From Cunninghamia lanceolata (lineage: Eukaryota > Streptophyta > Pinopsida > Cupressales > Cupressaceae): a DNA stretch of 64,000 nucleotides. Below are positions 48,904-60,781 of this stretch, piece by piece; the stretch's first letter is position 1; each line of letters begins with the position of its first letter. Under the pieces are notes generated by a model. It did not search any database. It had not been told where the DNA came from and saw nothing but the letters and a program-made list of their open reading frames with translations. The position numbers and the translations under genes were made by a program. The stretch spans positions 1-64,000 of the forward strand of contig BSBN01001343.1 in NCBI GenBank assembly GCA_027924645.1. Reading direction: 5' to 3'.

Positions 48904-49980
48904 ACAAGGAGAAGGTATTTTTTGAATAAACTACTAGGCAATATAGCATCATTACACCTATCCATAGGAAGTGGTGACAATTTTGTAGTGTAAATTGCAT
49001 TGATGAAGACATTGGTTTGGTTCAATGTGAACTAGTCCTTTGCAAAAAAATCTTGTAGCATAAAGATGACTAAGCTGACTTGTCCTCAATGTACTCTTCA
49101 TAGGTGATAGTTTGTAAGTCTGGCAACAATTGTTAATAATAGGCTTGTCACAAGAACAATGTATTGTCTGCTTGGTTTCAGTTGTTAGAATGGTCTTGAT
49201 ATAAAGGTAGTAGACATAGTTCACATTTTTGTTGCATTTTATATAATGAGTAGTCTAATCTTCTAATGATCCATAGCTATCAAATTTGTAGTTGCAATTA
49301 CAGTAGAATGCATGGAAAGGACTAGAAAATGCATTTTCTATTTTCAAGGTTCCATGGACCTGCAACAAGAAACAAATAATATTTATTAAATGTTTAGACA
49401 AGAAATCAATTGATTATGTGTGGTTTTCATAGATAGAAATATGCTTGAAGAACAACATCAATGCAACTAGGAAGTTTTTCTACAATGAAAATCTCTTAAT
49501 GTCTATTAACAAAGTACAACACTTCATTGTTTAAAATTAATTTATTTAAAGCATATAAAAAAACAAGCAGTATGAAAAAAATCTTGTATTTTGTGATGGG
49601 ATGTAAAATGCTGCAATAAGGCCTTGTGATGACTTTAAAATTGAATATAAGTTGTAATTCAAGAGCCAGTGGCTAATTACCTCAAATGTTGATTGCAACA
49701 AGTTGGTTAGTTGGTCAATGGTTCTTTTATTATTTAATTTCCCAGTGTAGGTTGGCTGACATGTGTGAATCATATTGTCCTTTGTATCCATTCACTTTAG
49801 AATGTTTTTGAACAAAACTAATGGAAATTCATTTCGCTGCACTTGCTCTTCCATTGTAAAATAATGGTGTATATCTTTTTTTTTTGTGCGAAGGAAGTTA
49901 GCATTTTTCCCATTTATTGAATAAATAAGTTGTGCAATAGAAATTATAAATTAAGTTCAAATAAACAATTGATTATATAT
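48904..49980. other. anonymous DNA, possibly the downstream part of a minus-strand coding relic
   Basis: No family recognised. Short minus-strand frames (48958-49224, 49546-49791) may belong to the coding relic at 49985-50186, but no motif supports it. Confidence 0.3.
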
Positions 49981-49984
49981 ATTT

Positions 49985-50186
49985 ACCTATGCTTCGTCAA
50001 TTTTAAAAGCTCTATCTTTTGCATCAACAAGGTATTGGAAAGCTATTTTTTTAGTGACAACAACCAATGCACCTACAGTTCTTATGGCATAGTTATTTTT
50101 ACTAGTGAGCAATTTCCTGATGGTGGTTCTTGGTATGAAGTTAGAGTCTTCATAAATCCATGGAATGATCTTGATGATGGATGAGC
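49985..50186 (-). pseudogene. unidentified coding relic, downstream exon part (split by Copia-3)
   Basis: Minus-strand frame with normal-looking protein composition: SIIKIIPWIYEDSNFIPRTT, a KLLTSKNNYAIRTVG stretch, and KKIAFQYLVDAKDRAFKIDE before a stop. When Copia-3 and one TGAGC copy are ignored, the same frame continues at 57229 without a stop for about 20 more codons (TPKTDYDHGDCDCILILSSS). I do not recognise the family. It may be a host gene fragment or a DNA-transposon gene. Confidence 0.4.
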
Positions 50187-51437
50187 TGTTGCAAGTATGA
50201 GGTGAACCAGTGTTGTCATTGATGTCAACTTACTCATATTGCATTAGTAAGAAGGTTTTGATGAGTTGTGTGCTATTGTTATTGAGGAAATCAGTCTCCA
50301 TACGGAACAGTGAAGAACAGTGATGAGAAGAAGGCAAATGTATTGTATAGGTTAAGAACCAGAGGATACGGATTAAAGGGTTTGTAGATATGAATCTTGA
50401 GATGCTTCAACTAAGATTTTAGAGGTCCGCATGAAGATCTGAAGAAGTTGTGACTGTCTGTGTGGAACCGGTTCCGACAAATGTTCAGAGGTGACAGAGG
50501 ATCACAGAAAGGTCCGGTGAGGTCCGGAATTGTATTATCCTAATCTGCGGATTGGAAGGAGTGTTTGGGATGTCCTTGTGATGTGTCATCTCAAGTTGTG
50601 TATGATTTTGAGGTCCGGAAGTACCTTTTGCATTGTGACAGTGGCGACAGACTGTGTTCCTAAAGTATCGGATGATGAAGAGAAGAATTCCAGTAAGCTG
50701 ATGAAGTATGGATGTTTTTGATGATTCAGGGAGGGTTATGATGATCGTTGGATCATATCTAGTTGTGTTGGTAGTCCGCATTGAAGTTAGAGTTGGATTT
50801 GATGTTATGGCTACCAGTTGTTGGTGTTCTTCCTATAACAGGCCGACCGAATGTTCTACACACCTTGCGAATGTTATTGTGATGTTTGCCAACTTAGATG
50901 ATTGTTCCTAAGTCGATGTCTTGTATAAATAAGTGTTTGAGAATTCATTTTGAAGTGGGGATTGTGTGGATGAGTGTGGCATAGTGAAGAGAAGTGCGAA
51001 AGGCAGAGCAAGGATTTTTAGGCTTAAATGGAACTGATCCGAACATGGTCGAGATGTCATTCTCCAGTTAAAGATTGTGATTCTTATCACTTTGTAGACA
51101 GTGTGTCTCCTTGTAGGCAGTGTGCCTCTTTGTGAGCAATGTGCTCGGGCAGTGAGCCCTAATTGGCATGTGCCATTCATTTTTCTTATTCTTCTAACAG
51201 AGAATAATCCTTGGGTTAATCACCCCGTGGTTTTTTCCTTAACCGGGTTTTCCATGTCAAAATCTTGGTGTTCAATGTGTTGATGTTTATCTGCTCTTAT
51301 GTTTATGTATTATGCTTTCATGGATGGTTAACTGATATGCTGTTAACTAACAAAGAAGAATCAAGTGTTTGAAGAAAGAACAAGTTTTTATAGAACTGAT
51401 TCACCCCCCCTCTCAGTTGTATGCCCTAGATCCAACA
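50187..51437 (+). repeat. Copia-3 5' LTR
   Basis: 1251 bp, TGTTGC...TCCAACA. TATAAATAAG at 50923-50932 is a likely promoter TATA. Long minus-strand open frames in this LTR recur in the other LTR and are shadows. Confidence 0.93.
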
Positions 51438-51494
51438 ATTGGTATTAGAGCCAAGTTCCTCTGAAAGGAGCTTAACCGCTTGAGGAGATCCAGG

Positions 51495-54400
51495 ATGTTG
51501 TCATACAAGAAGGATAGTCCGAAGTTCGATGGAACCAACTTCACTCTCTGGAAAGGTCGCATGAAATGTCACTTGGAGTGTATGGGAAAAGCATACTTGG
51601 CCATGGTCTCAAAACCATATGTACCTCCACAGGGTGGTCCAACAACTCTGAATGAAATCACAGATGCTAAAAATAATCTGCGGACCAAGGAAGCTCTTCT
51701 AAGCGCATTGAATGACTTAGATCTCTCAAATGTTATCGACCTACCAACTGCATATGAGATCTTGACTAAACTGGAACTTCTGTATGAAGGAGATGAGTTT
51801 GTCAAGGGTGCAAGGTTGCAAAGTCTGAAAGGGAAATTTGAAAGATTGAAGATGAGAGAAGATGAAAACATCACTACCTTTATGCCAAGAGTGAATGAGC
51901 TAGTATGTGGAATTAGAAATGCTGGTGGAACTCTGGATGAAAATGAGATTGTTTGCAAAATTCTCAGATCCCTTCCTGCTACCTACAAAATCAAGGTTGC
52001 TACCATTGATGAATTCAAAGCCCACACAACTGTCACAAGAGAACAATTGGCTGGCAAACTAGCTGCATTTGAAATGACTAAGTTTGGAGATGATCCTCCC
52101 AAGACTGAATCTGCTTTCAAAGCTAGTGCCTATGTGAAAGGAAAACAGAGATTTGAACTGGGAAAAAAACTCAAGGAAGATGTCATGGTATGATCAAGCA
52201 AGAAGAGACATGGAAGAAGAGGAAGCAGAAACAGCTCAACTTGAAGCCCTCATTGCAAAAAGACTGCCAAGAGGATCTGGTAAGTATGAAGGAAAACTAC
52301 CCTTTAAGTGTTTCAACTGCAATAAGATTGGTCATTTTGCTTCAAGATGTCCAGAAAGATCTGCAAGGTCTAATACTAACAGACAAAGGTTTCAAAAGAA
52401 CTGCTATTATGTTCATGAAGAAGATGGCAATGAAGGAGTAACAGATGATGAATCAGAACTAGGAAGCAAATCTGGAAATGAATGGGTGTTTATTGCCATC
52501 AAGGAAGAAGATTCAATATCCTCTGAATCTGTCAATCACAAGGTTGTGGAAAGAGCTTTGGCTGCTCAAGTGGAAGAAACAGTTGATTGGGTTATTGACA
52601 GTGGATGCTCTCACCATATGACTGGTGACAAGAATAAGTTCTTAGATTTGGGAAGGTATGAAGGAGGAATGGTAAAGTTTGGTGACAATTCTGCTAGCAG
52701 AATCAGAGGTAGGGGGACTATTTCCTTTGATGGAAAGAGCAAAATAGGTAATGTACTATATGTTGAAGGATTGAAGCACAATCTTCTCAGTGTTGGTCAG
52801 TTAGTGGACAAAGGCTATGATCTCCGGTTCAAGAATGGAAAATGTAGAATCTTTACAAGCTCTAGAACTGAAATTGCATCCGATGCTCAAACAAAAGGTA
52901 ATATCTTTCATCTGGTTGGTTCAAATAAAAGTTGTCTGTTTGTTCAAGTTGATCAGAGTTGGTTATGGCATAGAAGAATGTGTCATGTAAATTTTGATAA
53001 CATCATCAAGATAAGCAATATTCAGGCTGTAAGAGATCTTCCAAAATTGGTGAAACCTACAAATAGTTTGTACAAAGAATGTCAGCTAGGTAAACAGAGC
53101 AGAGCCTCTTTCAAAAGCAAAGATCAGTCCTCTACCGGATTGTTGGAATTAGTACATACTGATCTCTGTGGTCTGACAAGAATCAAGAGTTTGCAAGGTG
53201 ATAGATATTTCATGTTGCTAATTGATGACCATTCCCGAATGATGTGGGTTACCTTCCTAAAAGAGAAATTAGAAGCCCTTGAGAAGTTCAAAATCTTCAA
53301 AGCTATGGTAGAGAATCAAACCGGATTAAAACTGAAATGTCTAAGGTCTGATAGAGGTGGTGAATTTACATCTGATGAGTTCATTGACTTTTGTGAGAAG
53401 CAGGGTATAAAGAGACAGTTGTCTGCTCCTAGGACTCCACAACAGAATGGAGTAGTTGAGAGAAAGAACCGGACCATTCAGGAAGCTGCCAGGACAATGA
53501 TGTTGGAAGCAAATGTTCCTCAGATGTTTTGGAAAGAAGCTATTAGCACTGCAGTCTACGCTCTCAATCGAGTTTAAATTAGAAACAATACCGGTAAGAC
53601 TCCCTATGAACTTTGGTTTGGCATCACTCCTACTGTGACATATTTCAGAGTATTTGGTAGCAAGTGTTATATTAAAAGAGATGAAGATCTAGGAAAGTTT
53701 GATGCTAGAAGTGATGAAGGAATTTTCTTGGGTTACTCCACTCAAAGCAAAGCATACCGGTGTTACAATAAAAGATTGAGGAAGATGACAGAAAGTACTA
53801 ATATGAAAGTTGATTAAGGAATTGAGAAGCCCTCAAGGTTCTATGAATGTGATGAAGATGATCAGAATGATCCTCTGGTGCAAGAAGCTCCTTCCTCCTC
53901 TAAAATTCAGATCCAGATTGATCTGGTAAATCAGGAAGAAGAAGTTTGTCTGAATAAGCCTGACCAAGAATTAGTAGTGCAAGAAACTCCCAAAGTTCCA
54001 AGGTATGTAACTCTAAATCACTCTGAAGATCAGATCTTAGGTGACAAAAGTAAAGGGGTACAAACAAGAAGAAGAACTGCTCAAGATTCAAATGAATACT
54101 GTCTGATTTCAAAGATTGAACCTAAGACAGTAAATGAAGCTTGCAATGATGAAAACTGGACCAAAGCAATGGAGGAAGAATTGATGCAAATTGAGAAAAA
54201 TCGTACTTGGGATCTTGTTCCCAGACCTAGAGATAGGAATATGATTGGAACCAAATGGGTCTTCCAGAACAAACTGAATGAAGCTGGTGAAGTAATCAGA
54301 AACAAAGCTAGATTGGTCTGCAAAGGCTACTCTCAAATAGAAGGAATTGATTTTGAAGAGACCTTTGCTCCTGTGGCAAGAATTGAAGCAGTCAGATTAT

Positions 54401-55653
54401 TTCTTGCATTTGCTGCCTTCAAAGACTTCAAGGTATATCAGATGGATGTCAAGTCTACCTTCCTAAATGGTGATCTGGAAGAAGAAGTTTACATTGAACA
54501 ACCAGATGGATTTCAATTGTCTGATAATGATGATATGGTTTGCAAGTTGAAGAAAGCATTGTATGGATTGAAGCAAGCCCCAAGAGCATGGTATGAAAGG
54601 TTGGATAAGCATCTTATGCAGATTGGATTCAACAAAGGCATTGCTGATAGTAACTTATATTTCAAAATTGATCATGAAAACATTTTGATTGTTGAAGTGT
54701 TTGTGGATGATATCATTTTTGGAGGAAGAGATAGTATGTGCAAAACTTTTGCAAATCAGATGAAAAGTGAGTTTGAAATGTCTATGCTTGGTGAAATGAA
54801 TTTCTTCTTGGGTCTACAAATTACTCAAACAAAGAAAGGGATCTTCATTTCTCAGACCAAATATGTGAAAGAATTATTGAGGAAATTTGGTATGGAAGAT
54901 TCAAAGCCAATGAACACTCCTATGGCAACCGGATGTAAGTTGAGCAAAGATGACGACTCTCCAAAGGCAGATCAGACAAAGTATAGATCAATGATTGGTG
55001 GATTGTTGTATCTCACTCAGACTAGACCAGATATAATGCAGGCTATTGGTCTTGTGGCAAGATTCTAGGCTGATCCTAGAGAATCTCATGTTATGGCAAT
55101 CAAAAGAATTTTTAGGTGCTTGAAAGGAACAGTTGAGTATGGTCTATGGTACCCTAGAGATCTGGATTTCTCTCTTCATGCATATACAGATGCAGATTGG
55201 GCAGGAGATATGGATGACTGGAAGAGCACCAGTGGTGGAGGATTCTTTTTGGGGAAGAGATTGGTTTCTTGGCTAAGCAAGAAACAAGATGCAATATCCC
55301 TGTCTACAACTAAAGCAGAATACATTGCAGCAGCAGGTAGTTGCACTCAAATCTTATGGATGAAGCAGATGCTAAAAGACATTAAAGTTGAATATGAGGA
55401 GCCTATCACAATTTTCTGTGATAATTCAAGTGCAATTAATATTTCTAAGGATCTGATATTGCATTCTAAGACTAAGCACATATCTATCAAGTTTCACTTT
55501 TTGAGAGAACAAGTGAACAAGGAAGAAGTTAGATTGGAGTATGTTCCCTCCAAGGATCAGATTGTAGATATCTTTACTAAACCTCTTCCCAAGGACTCTT
55601 TCAAATATCTTTGGGAGAAGTTAGGGGTCATGGCCCCTCCGGTGATGAACTAG
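51495..55653 (+). pseudogene. Copia-3 gag-pol polyprotein with one frameshift and three stops
   Basis: ATG at 51495, gag (DSPKFDGTNFTLWKGRMKCH). An A7 run near 52163 shifts the frame by one base; beyond it a single frame runs from about 52153 to 55653, broken only by TAA 53575, TAA 53815 and TAG 55066. Domains: knuckle CFNCNKIGHFASRC (52312-52353); protease WVIDSGCSHHM (about 52588); pre-integrase WHRRMCHVNFDNI; integrase HTDLCG, LLIDDHSRM, SDRGGEF and [48 protein letters not shown] and catalytic FVDDIIFGG (about 54700); RNase H YTDADWAGDMDDWKST and TKHISIKFHFLREQV. Each stop is one C-to-T change from a Gln codon. Otherwise complete, so inactivation is recent. Confidence 0.93.
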
Positions 55654-55976
55654 GATGCACTGATGTGCATCAGTCCGGTGGATATCATAGTCACATCTTG
55701 TGATCTGGATTGATGATGGGGAACTGCTACTAAGGGGGAGCAACTGGTATGATTCTGATGTATTAGAATTGCAAGTATGAGCCCTTTGCCATTGATGTCA
55801 AAGGGGGAGAGAAGACATGTGAAAAAAAAGTGGTTGATGATCAAAGGGGGAGCAGTAAAGGAAGAGAAGACATGTGAAAAGTTGTTGTTGATAGGGGGAG
55901 CTGTGACAGAAAGGAGAAGTTCTTGTCTTGATGGTTTTTCACATCATATGTTGCCATCAATGACAAAGGGGGAGAT
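55654..55976 (+). promoter_or_regulatory. Copia-3 3' leader with five polypurine tracts
   Basis: Non-coding stretch between the end of pol and the 3' LTR with AAGGGGGAG-type tracts at about 55731, 55801, 55842, 55891 and 55964. The last, at the LTR edge, is the functional position for plus-strand priming. A matching array precedes the Copia-2 3' LTR. Confidence 0.75.
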
Positions 55977-57228
55977 TGTTGCAAGTATGAGGTGAACCAG
56001 TGTTGTCATTGATGTCAACTTACTCATATTGCATTAGTAAGAAGGTTTGGATGAGTTGTGTGCTGTTGTTATTGAGGAAATCAGTCTCCATATGGAACAA
56101 TGAAGAACAATGATGAGAAGAAGGCAAATGTACTGTATAGGTTAAGAACCAGAGGATGCGGATTAAAGGGTTTATAGATATGAATCTTGAGATGCTTCAG
56201 CTAAGATTTCAGAGGTCTGCATGAATATCTGAAGAAGTTGTGGCTGTCTGTGTGGAACCGGTTCTGGAAAATGTTCAGAGGTGATAGAGGATCACAAAAA
56301 GGTCCGGTGAGGTCCAGAATTGTATTATCCTAATCTGCGGATTGGAAGGAGTGTTTGAGATGTCCTTGTGATGTGTCATCTCGAGTTGTGTATGATTTTG
56401 AGGTCCAGAAGTACCTTTTGCATTGTGATAGTGGCGACAGACTGTGTTCTTAAAGTACCGGATGATGAAGAGAAGAATTCTGGTAAGCTGATGAAGTGCG
56501 GATGTTTTTGATGATTCAGGGAGGGTTATGATGATCATTGGATCATATCTAGTTCGTGTTGGCAGTCTGCATTGAAGTTAGAGTTGGATTTGATGTTATG
56601 GCTACCAGTTGTTGGTGTTCTTCCTGTAACAGGCCGACCGGATGTTCTACACGCCTTGCGAATGTTATTGTGATGTTTGCCAACCTGGATGATTGTTCCT
56701 AAGTCGATGTCTTGTATAAATAAGTGTTTAAGAATTCATTTTGAAGTGGGGATTGTGTGGATGAGTGTGGCATAGCGAAGAGAAGTGCAAAAGGCAGAGC
56801 AAGGATTTTTGGGCTTAAATGGAACTGATCCGGACATGATAGAGATGTCATTCTCCAGTTCAAGATTGTGATTCTTATCACTTTGTAGACAGTGTGTCTT
56901 CTTGTAGGTAGTGTGCCTCTTTGTGAACAGTGTGCTCGGGCAATGAGCCTTAATTGGCATGTGCCATTCATTTTTCTTATTCTTCTAATAGAGAATAATC
57001 CTTGGGTTAATCACCCCAAGGGTTTTCCCTTAACCAGGTTTTCCACGTCAAAATCTTGGTGTTCTATGTGTTGATGTTTATCTGCTCTTGTGTTTATGCA
57101 TTATGCTTTCATGGATGGTTAACTGATATGCTGTTAACTAACAAAGAAGAATCAAGTGTTTGAAGAAAGAACAAGTTTTTATACAACTGATTCACCCCCC
57201 CTCTCAGTTGTATGCCCTAGATCCAACA
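55977..57228 (+). repeat. Copia-3 3' LTR
   Basis: 1252 bp, TGTTGC...TCCAACA, followed by TGAGC at 57229-57233. Confidence 0.93.
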
Positions 57229-57560
57229 TGAGCTACTCAAAATGAGTATGCAATCACAATCACCATGGTCATAGTCAGTTTTAGGTGTGATCTAAAATCT
57301 TGAAATGCATATTGTTGACCCTAGAACTATTTGTCTTCATATTGTTGGACAAGATCAATACTTATGTTTAGAGTAATGATCATTTCAACTTTTGCATCTG
57401 TTAGATCCACACGTAGCACCTCATGGGTTTTGTTAGTTTTATCCAATGTAGTCTTGTACATTACAATGAGATCTCCCTCAAAGATATTTCCAGCCCTACG
57501 AGCATTCAGGTCTTCAATTGTTATTGTATTTAGATTTCTTAATTTTATCCTACATAAATT
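57229..57560 (-). pseudogene. unidentified coding relic, upstream exon part
   Basis: Minus-strand frame IEDLNARRAGNIFEGDLIVM, then YKTTLDKTNKTHEVLRVDLT and DAKVEMIITLN (about 57330-57540), ending in stops near 57325. Then ...ATTTTAG before ATCACACC (about 57278-57290), a possible acceptor site, opens the frame that runs into 50186 across the Copia-3 insertion. Codon composition looks protein-like, but no family was recognised. Confidence 0.4.
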
Positions 57561-57570
57561 AAAATAGAAT

Positions 57571-58552
57571 AAGTTAGAGCCTTGAAATATTCAATTTAAA
57601 ATGCTTCGGATGCAAATAAACAATATCATTGACTTTTTGGAAGTTTGCTAGCTATCAGTTTGCATTAGGTCTTCTAGTCTTTTGCCAGTATCCATCTTTT
57701 GTAACATTCATAACATGGAAAGCATGAAATGCTATGATGTTCAAAGTTGTTGATGGAAAACATAGTATAAGATGAACTACCATTCAAGAAATATTGATAA
57801 TAGGCTATGCTAGAGTATTGAAACAAAAGAACAAGAAGCCTTTGCAACAAATCAATGAATTCAAATTTATTGGCACCATTGAAAAATAAAAATTGCATAG
57901 TTTGTGTTTGCATAAGCTATACAAATTCTCTTTGTTTCTATGAAGTATTGAATAATATAACTTTGTATTGAGATTTAATTTGATTTCAATTTTTGAAATG
58001 TGGAGGAGATCAACTTATTTTATAGATATGCTTAATGACATATTATAGAATATTCAATATTGTGAATAAGCCAAAACTTTGTAAAAGTAGCAAAATGGTC
58101 ACCTCCAATATGCTTGTAATTTATAAACACAAGATGTTTGTGTAGACACATTAGATCATACATGGTGAATCATTGGTTTTGATAGGGAATGTGATTCATC
58201 AAACAAAAGTTGCATGTTGTGCTTTTGCATATGATCTAAAAGTTGTTTTCTATTGTTATTCTATGTAGACATTTTAACGTTGAAATCTCCTACATTGTAC
58301 AAAGTTTTGAGTGTATCTAGACATGAAAACACTTGACTAGTGATTGTTATGATTTCTATCATTAGAGCATTTGGTCTTGCGTATAGATTCCATATGTTGA
58401 CTAAATAGTCCATGAAAGTGATTATTATTGTCATGAATTTTACATTTTTGTTGTATGCTCCATTGTTGTAGAGATAGTTAGGTTCTTCTTGGTTAAAGAC
58501 ATTATGCCATGTACACGATACATTAAACAACAATTAAAATGTTCAAATAGTT
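57571..58552. other. anonymous DNA with weak minus-strand frames
   Basis: Possible further pieces of the same relic on the minus strand (for example AFHAFHVMNVTKDGYWQKT near 57680-57740; a 90-codon frame at 58261-58533). No known motif. Confidence 0.3.
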
Positions 58553-59566
58553 TGTTGGAATCCGAATGACACATATGTGTTTCTAATGAGGGTGTACTCA
58601 CCCAACACACTCACAATGACAAATTATAAACATCAAACCACAAACACAATGATTTATGTAGGGAAACCCTTTTGGGAGAAAACCCCACCTTGAAAAGCAA
58701 CTCAATGTATTATTCAGAAATCTCAAAATGATGACAATATACTTGTAAAGCAAGCTTTCACAAGAATATCTCCAACTAGAGATCCGAAGACAACTCAACA
58801 TCTATCATACTCCCACACACAACCTCCATCTCAAGCACCTAATATATAGGAGATACAATATAGGAAACCGTTAAATGGTATTACAAAACCATGAGCTAAA
58901 ACCACCCAAAAGTGGCACCCAAATTATCTACCAATAAAATATGCCTTATGATGTGTCAAAGCACTCTTCAATATGTGTAGCTTCCCTTAACAACTCTTTT
59001 CTATGTTTGACACTTTTTACATTTTCTAATACAGGAGGCCCAACTTCTAGAGGCCATAACTTTTGATCCAAGCATCCAATTGATGAACCGTTTGATGAGT
59101 TGGAAAGCTCACAAAAAAATTGAAGCTTTTCAAAATATTTCATTTATGGAAATTTTGATTTTTGGCCATATTTCAGGCCATTATGGAACTTCTAAGTGCC
59201 TCAAAATTATTTCTAAAACTTTTTTCATGAACCTCAAAAACTAAAACTTTAATATCTCGAAATCTAAACGTGATCTTGGGCTAAAATCTACTAACAATGT
59301 CTATTTGACTATTTTGAATCTTTGTGGAAAATTTTGGATCGAATCGCTTTTTCGATATAGGATTACTAAAAATAGCAATTCTTGGTATTCTTAGCCCTTT
59401 TGAAAACTTTGAAGGTTCTGAATCATTATTCAAGAAAATGGGTATCTGCAAAACCCAAAATTGAAAGAAACAAAAAAGAAATTTTTTGGTGATGCAAGAT
59501 TGCTCTACATCTCTGGATGCTCCTACATCAGACACCCAGGGTAATTTGAGAAGTGACCTTGTCACA
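58553..59566 (-). repeat. LTR of a chromodomain gypsy element (3' LTR, minus strand)
   Basis: 1014 bp, TGTTGGAATCC...TTGTCACA on the plus strand; on the minus strand it begins TGTGACAAGGTCAC after the purine-rich CATTGGAGA (59567-59575), a common plant gypsy tract-LTR boundary. The matching 5' LTR is not in the window. Confidence 0.72.
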
Positions 59567-59579
59567 TCTCCAATGTGTG

Positions 59580-59957
59580 AGGCAGACCATTACGGTCAAC
59601 CTTTGCTTTGGATAACCATGATGAATCTTTAACATGCCTTTCTCTCCATTTGACCAAGTATTCTTGATACTACCTGTTTCTTGTGCTCCTTCCCACATGA
59701 CTATCTAAGATTTCTTCAATTTCTTCCTTCTTTGAAATAGGTACTAGGATATGCCACTATCCTTCTACTTGTCTGTCTTCTATACTTCCTTCATGATATT
59801 CTGTCAAATCTGTAATATTGAACACAAGTGAAATATTGATCCCACTTAGAAACTCAACTTCATAGGCATTCCATAATTCATGTTTCTTCAAAATCTTACA
59901 AGGTCTAAATTTCTTCATCTTAAGTTAATTATATGTTCCTATGGGAAATCTCTCTTT
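59580..59957 (-). pseudogene. chromovirus integrase C-terminus and chromodomain relic
   Basis: Minus strand, from 59957 down: REFPIGTYN-LKMKKFRPCKILKK, the integrase C-terminal region, then GINISLVFNITDLTEYHEG, then a chromodomain, EEIEEILDSHVGRSTRNR, YQEYLVKWRERHVKDSSWL (about 59600-59720). In chromoviruses this domain binds histone marks and steers insertion to heterochromatin (family knowledge). At least three stops. The upstream part is missing: at about 59957 the sequence changes abruptly to a copia integrase. Confidence 0.8.
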
Positions 59958-59959
59958 TC

Positions 59960-60781
59960 TAAGATGGACTATATCCTCTTCTATGGCCTTGGCCCAATAC
60001 TCATTTGATAAATATTTTTCTTTCATCATACTCCTAGCCATGTCCATGATTGTTCTATTCTTTCTTTTTGCTACACCATTTTGTTGAGGTGTGTACCTAG
60101 TAGTAAATTTCTTGTGAATTCCATGGTCCTTGCAAAACCTTAGAAAATCATTTTAGATGTGTTTACCACCTCTATTTGTTCTTAATGCTTTGATGTAATG
60201 TCCACTTGGCTTCTCAATAAGAGCTTTGAATTGATAGAAAAATCAAACACTTCATTCTTATGTTTTATAAAATGAACCCATGTTTTTCTAGTGTCAACAT
60301 AGTCATCAATCAATGTTAGGAAATAGAAACATTCACCAATTGAAGGTTTCTGCATTGGTCCACACAAATCTGAATGGACAATCTCTAATGGTGCCTTTAG
60401 TATGATTGACTTACCTGTTGGAAATGATTATCTATGTTTCTTTCCCAAGATGCACCCTTTACATACTCTATCTAGTATTTCTATTAGTGGCTAACCTTTT
60501 ACCATGCTTTTCCTGTGTAGTAAGTTTAGACCTCCAAAATTAATGAGTCCAAATTGTAGATGTCAAAGCTAATTCTCATCTTTTATTTCATCTTGAAAGA
60601 TTGTTAGAGTGACTTATGTAGTTTTTTATTGATCAACTTGTGGATTCACTAAAGAGTGTGCTTGAGAAACTTCCAACCTCAAATCTAGTTTCAACTTCAG
60701 GGGAAACATTCTTTTGTTGGTCATTTGGACTTTTGCTATGAGCTGATTTCTTGAAATTTGTCTAAAATTAAACATTCTTTA
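59960..60781 (-). pseudogene. Copia-4 integrase relic (left part)
   Basis: Minus-strand copia fragment resembling Copia-1. From 60781 down: GAG-pre-integrase remnants, CKGCILGKK-type region (about 60450), MCGPMQKPSIGECFYFLTLI (about 60310-60367), then a catalytic-core end with QNGVAKRKNRTIMDMARSMM (about 60020-60090) and KYLSNEYWAKAIEEDI. Stops present. The downstream RT and RNase H are absent: the fragment is joined to gypsy sequence at about 59957. The upstream half continues at 61993 beyond the TIR element. Confidence 0.8.

Larger units (their letters stand above)
50187..57228 (+). mobile_element. Copia-3: nearly intact Ty1/copia element, Sirevirus-like layout
   Basis: Plus-strand element, 7042 bp. 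LTRs 50187-51437 and 55977-57228; exact target duplication TGAGC (50182-50186 and 57229-57233). The primer site is TGGTATTAGAGCC at 51440-51452 (one change from the initiator-Met site). Polypurine tract AAAGGGGGAGA precedes the right LTR at 55966-55976, with four more copies upstream (55731, 55801, 55842, 55891). The LTR pair differs mainly by C/T and G/A transitions, several at CG, consistent with decay of methylated cytosines. Same lineage as Copia-2. Confidence 0.95.

Noticed and set aside
50485..56971. Matching pairs of 87-98-codon minus-strand frames near 50485-51180 and 56275-56971
   Set aside because: They occur twice only because both lie in the LTRs of Copia-3; no motif and antisense to the element.
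57229..57560. Helitron or RPA-type OB-fold protein
   Set aside because: The frame has a protein-like composition, but no Rep, helicase or clear OB motif could be pointed to.
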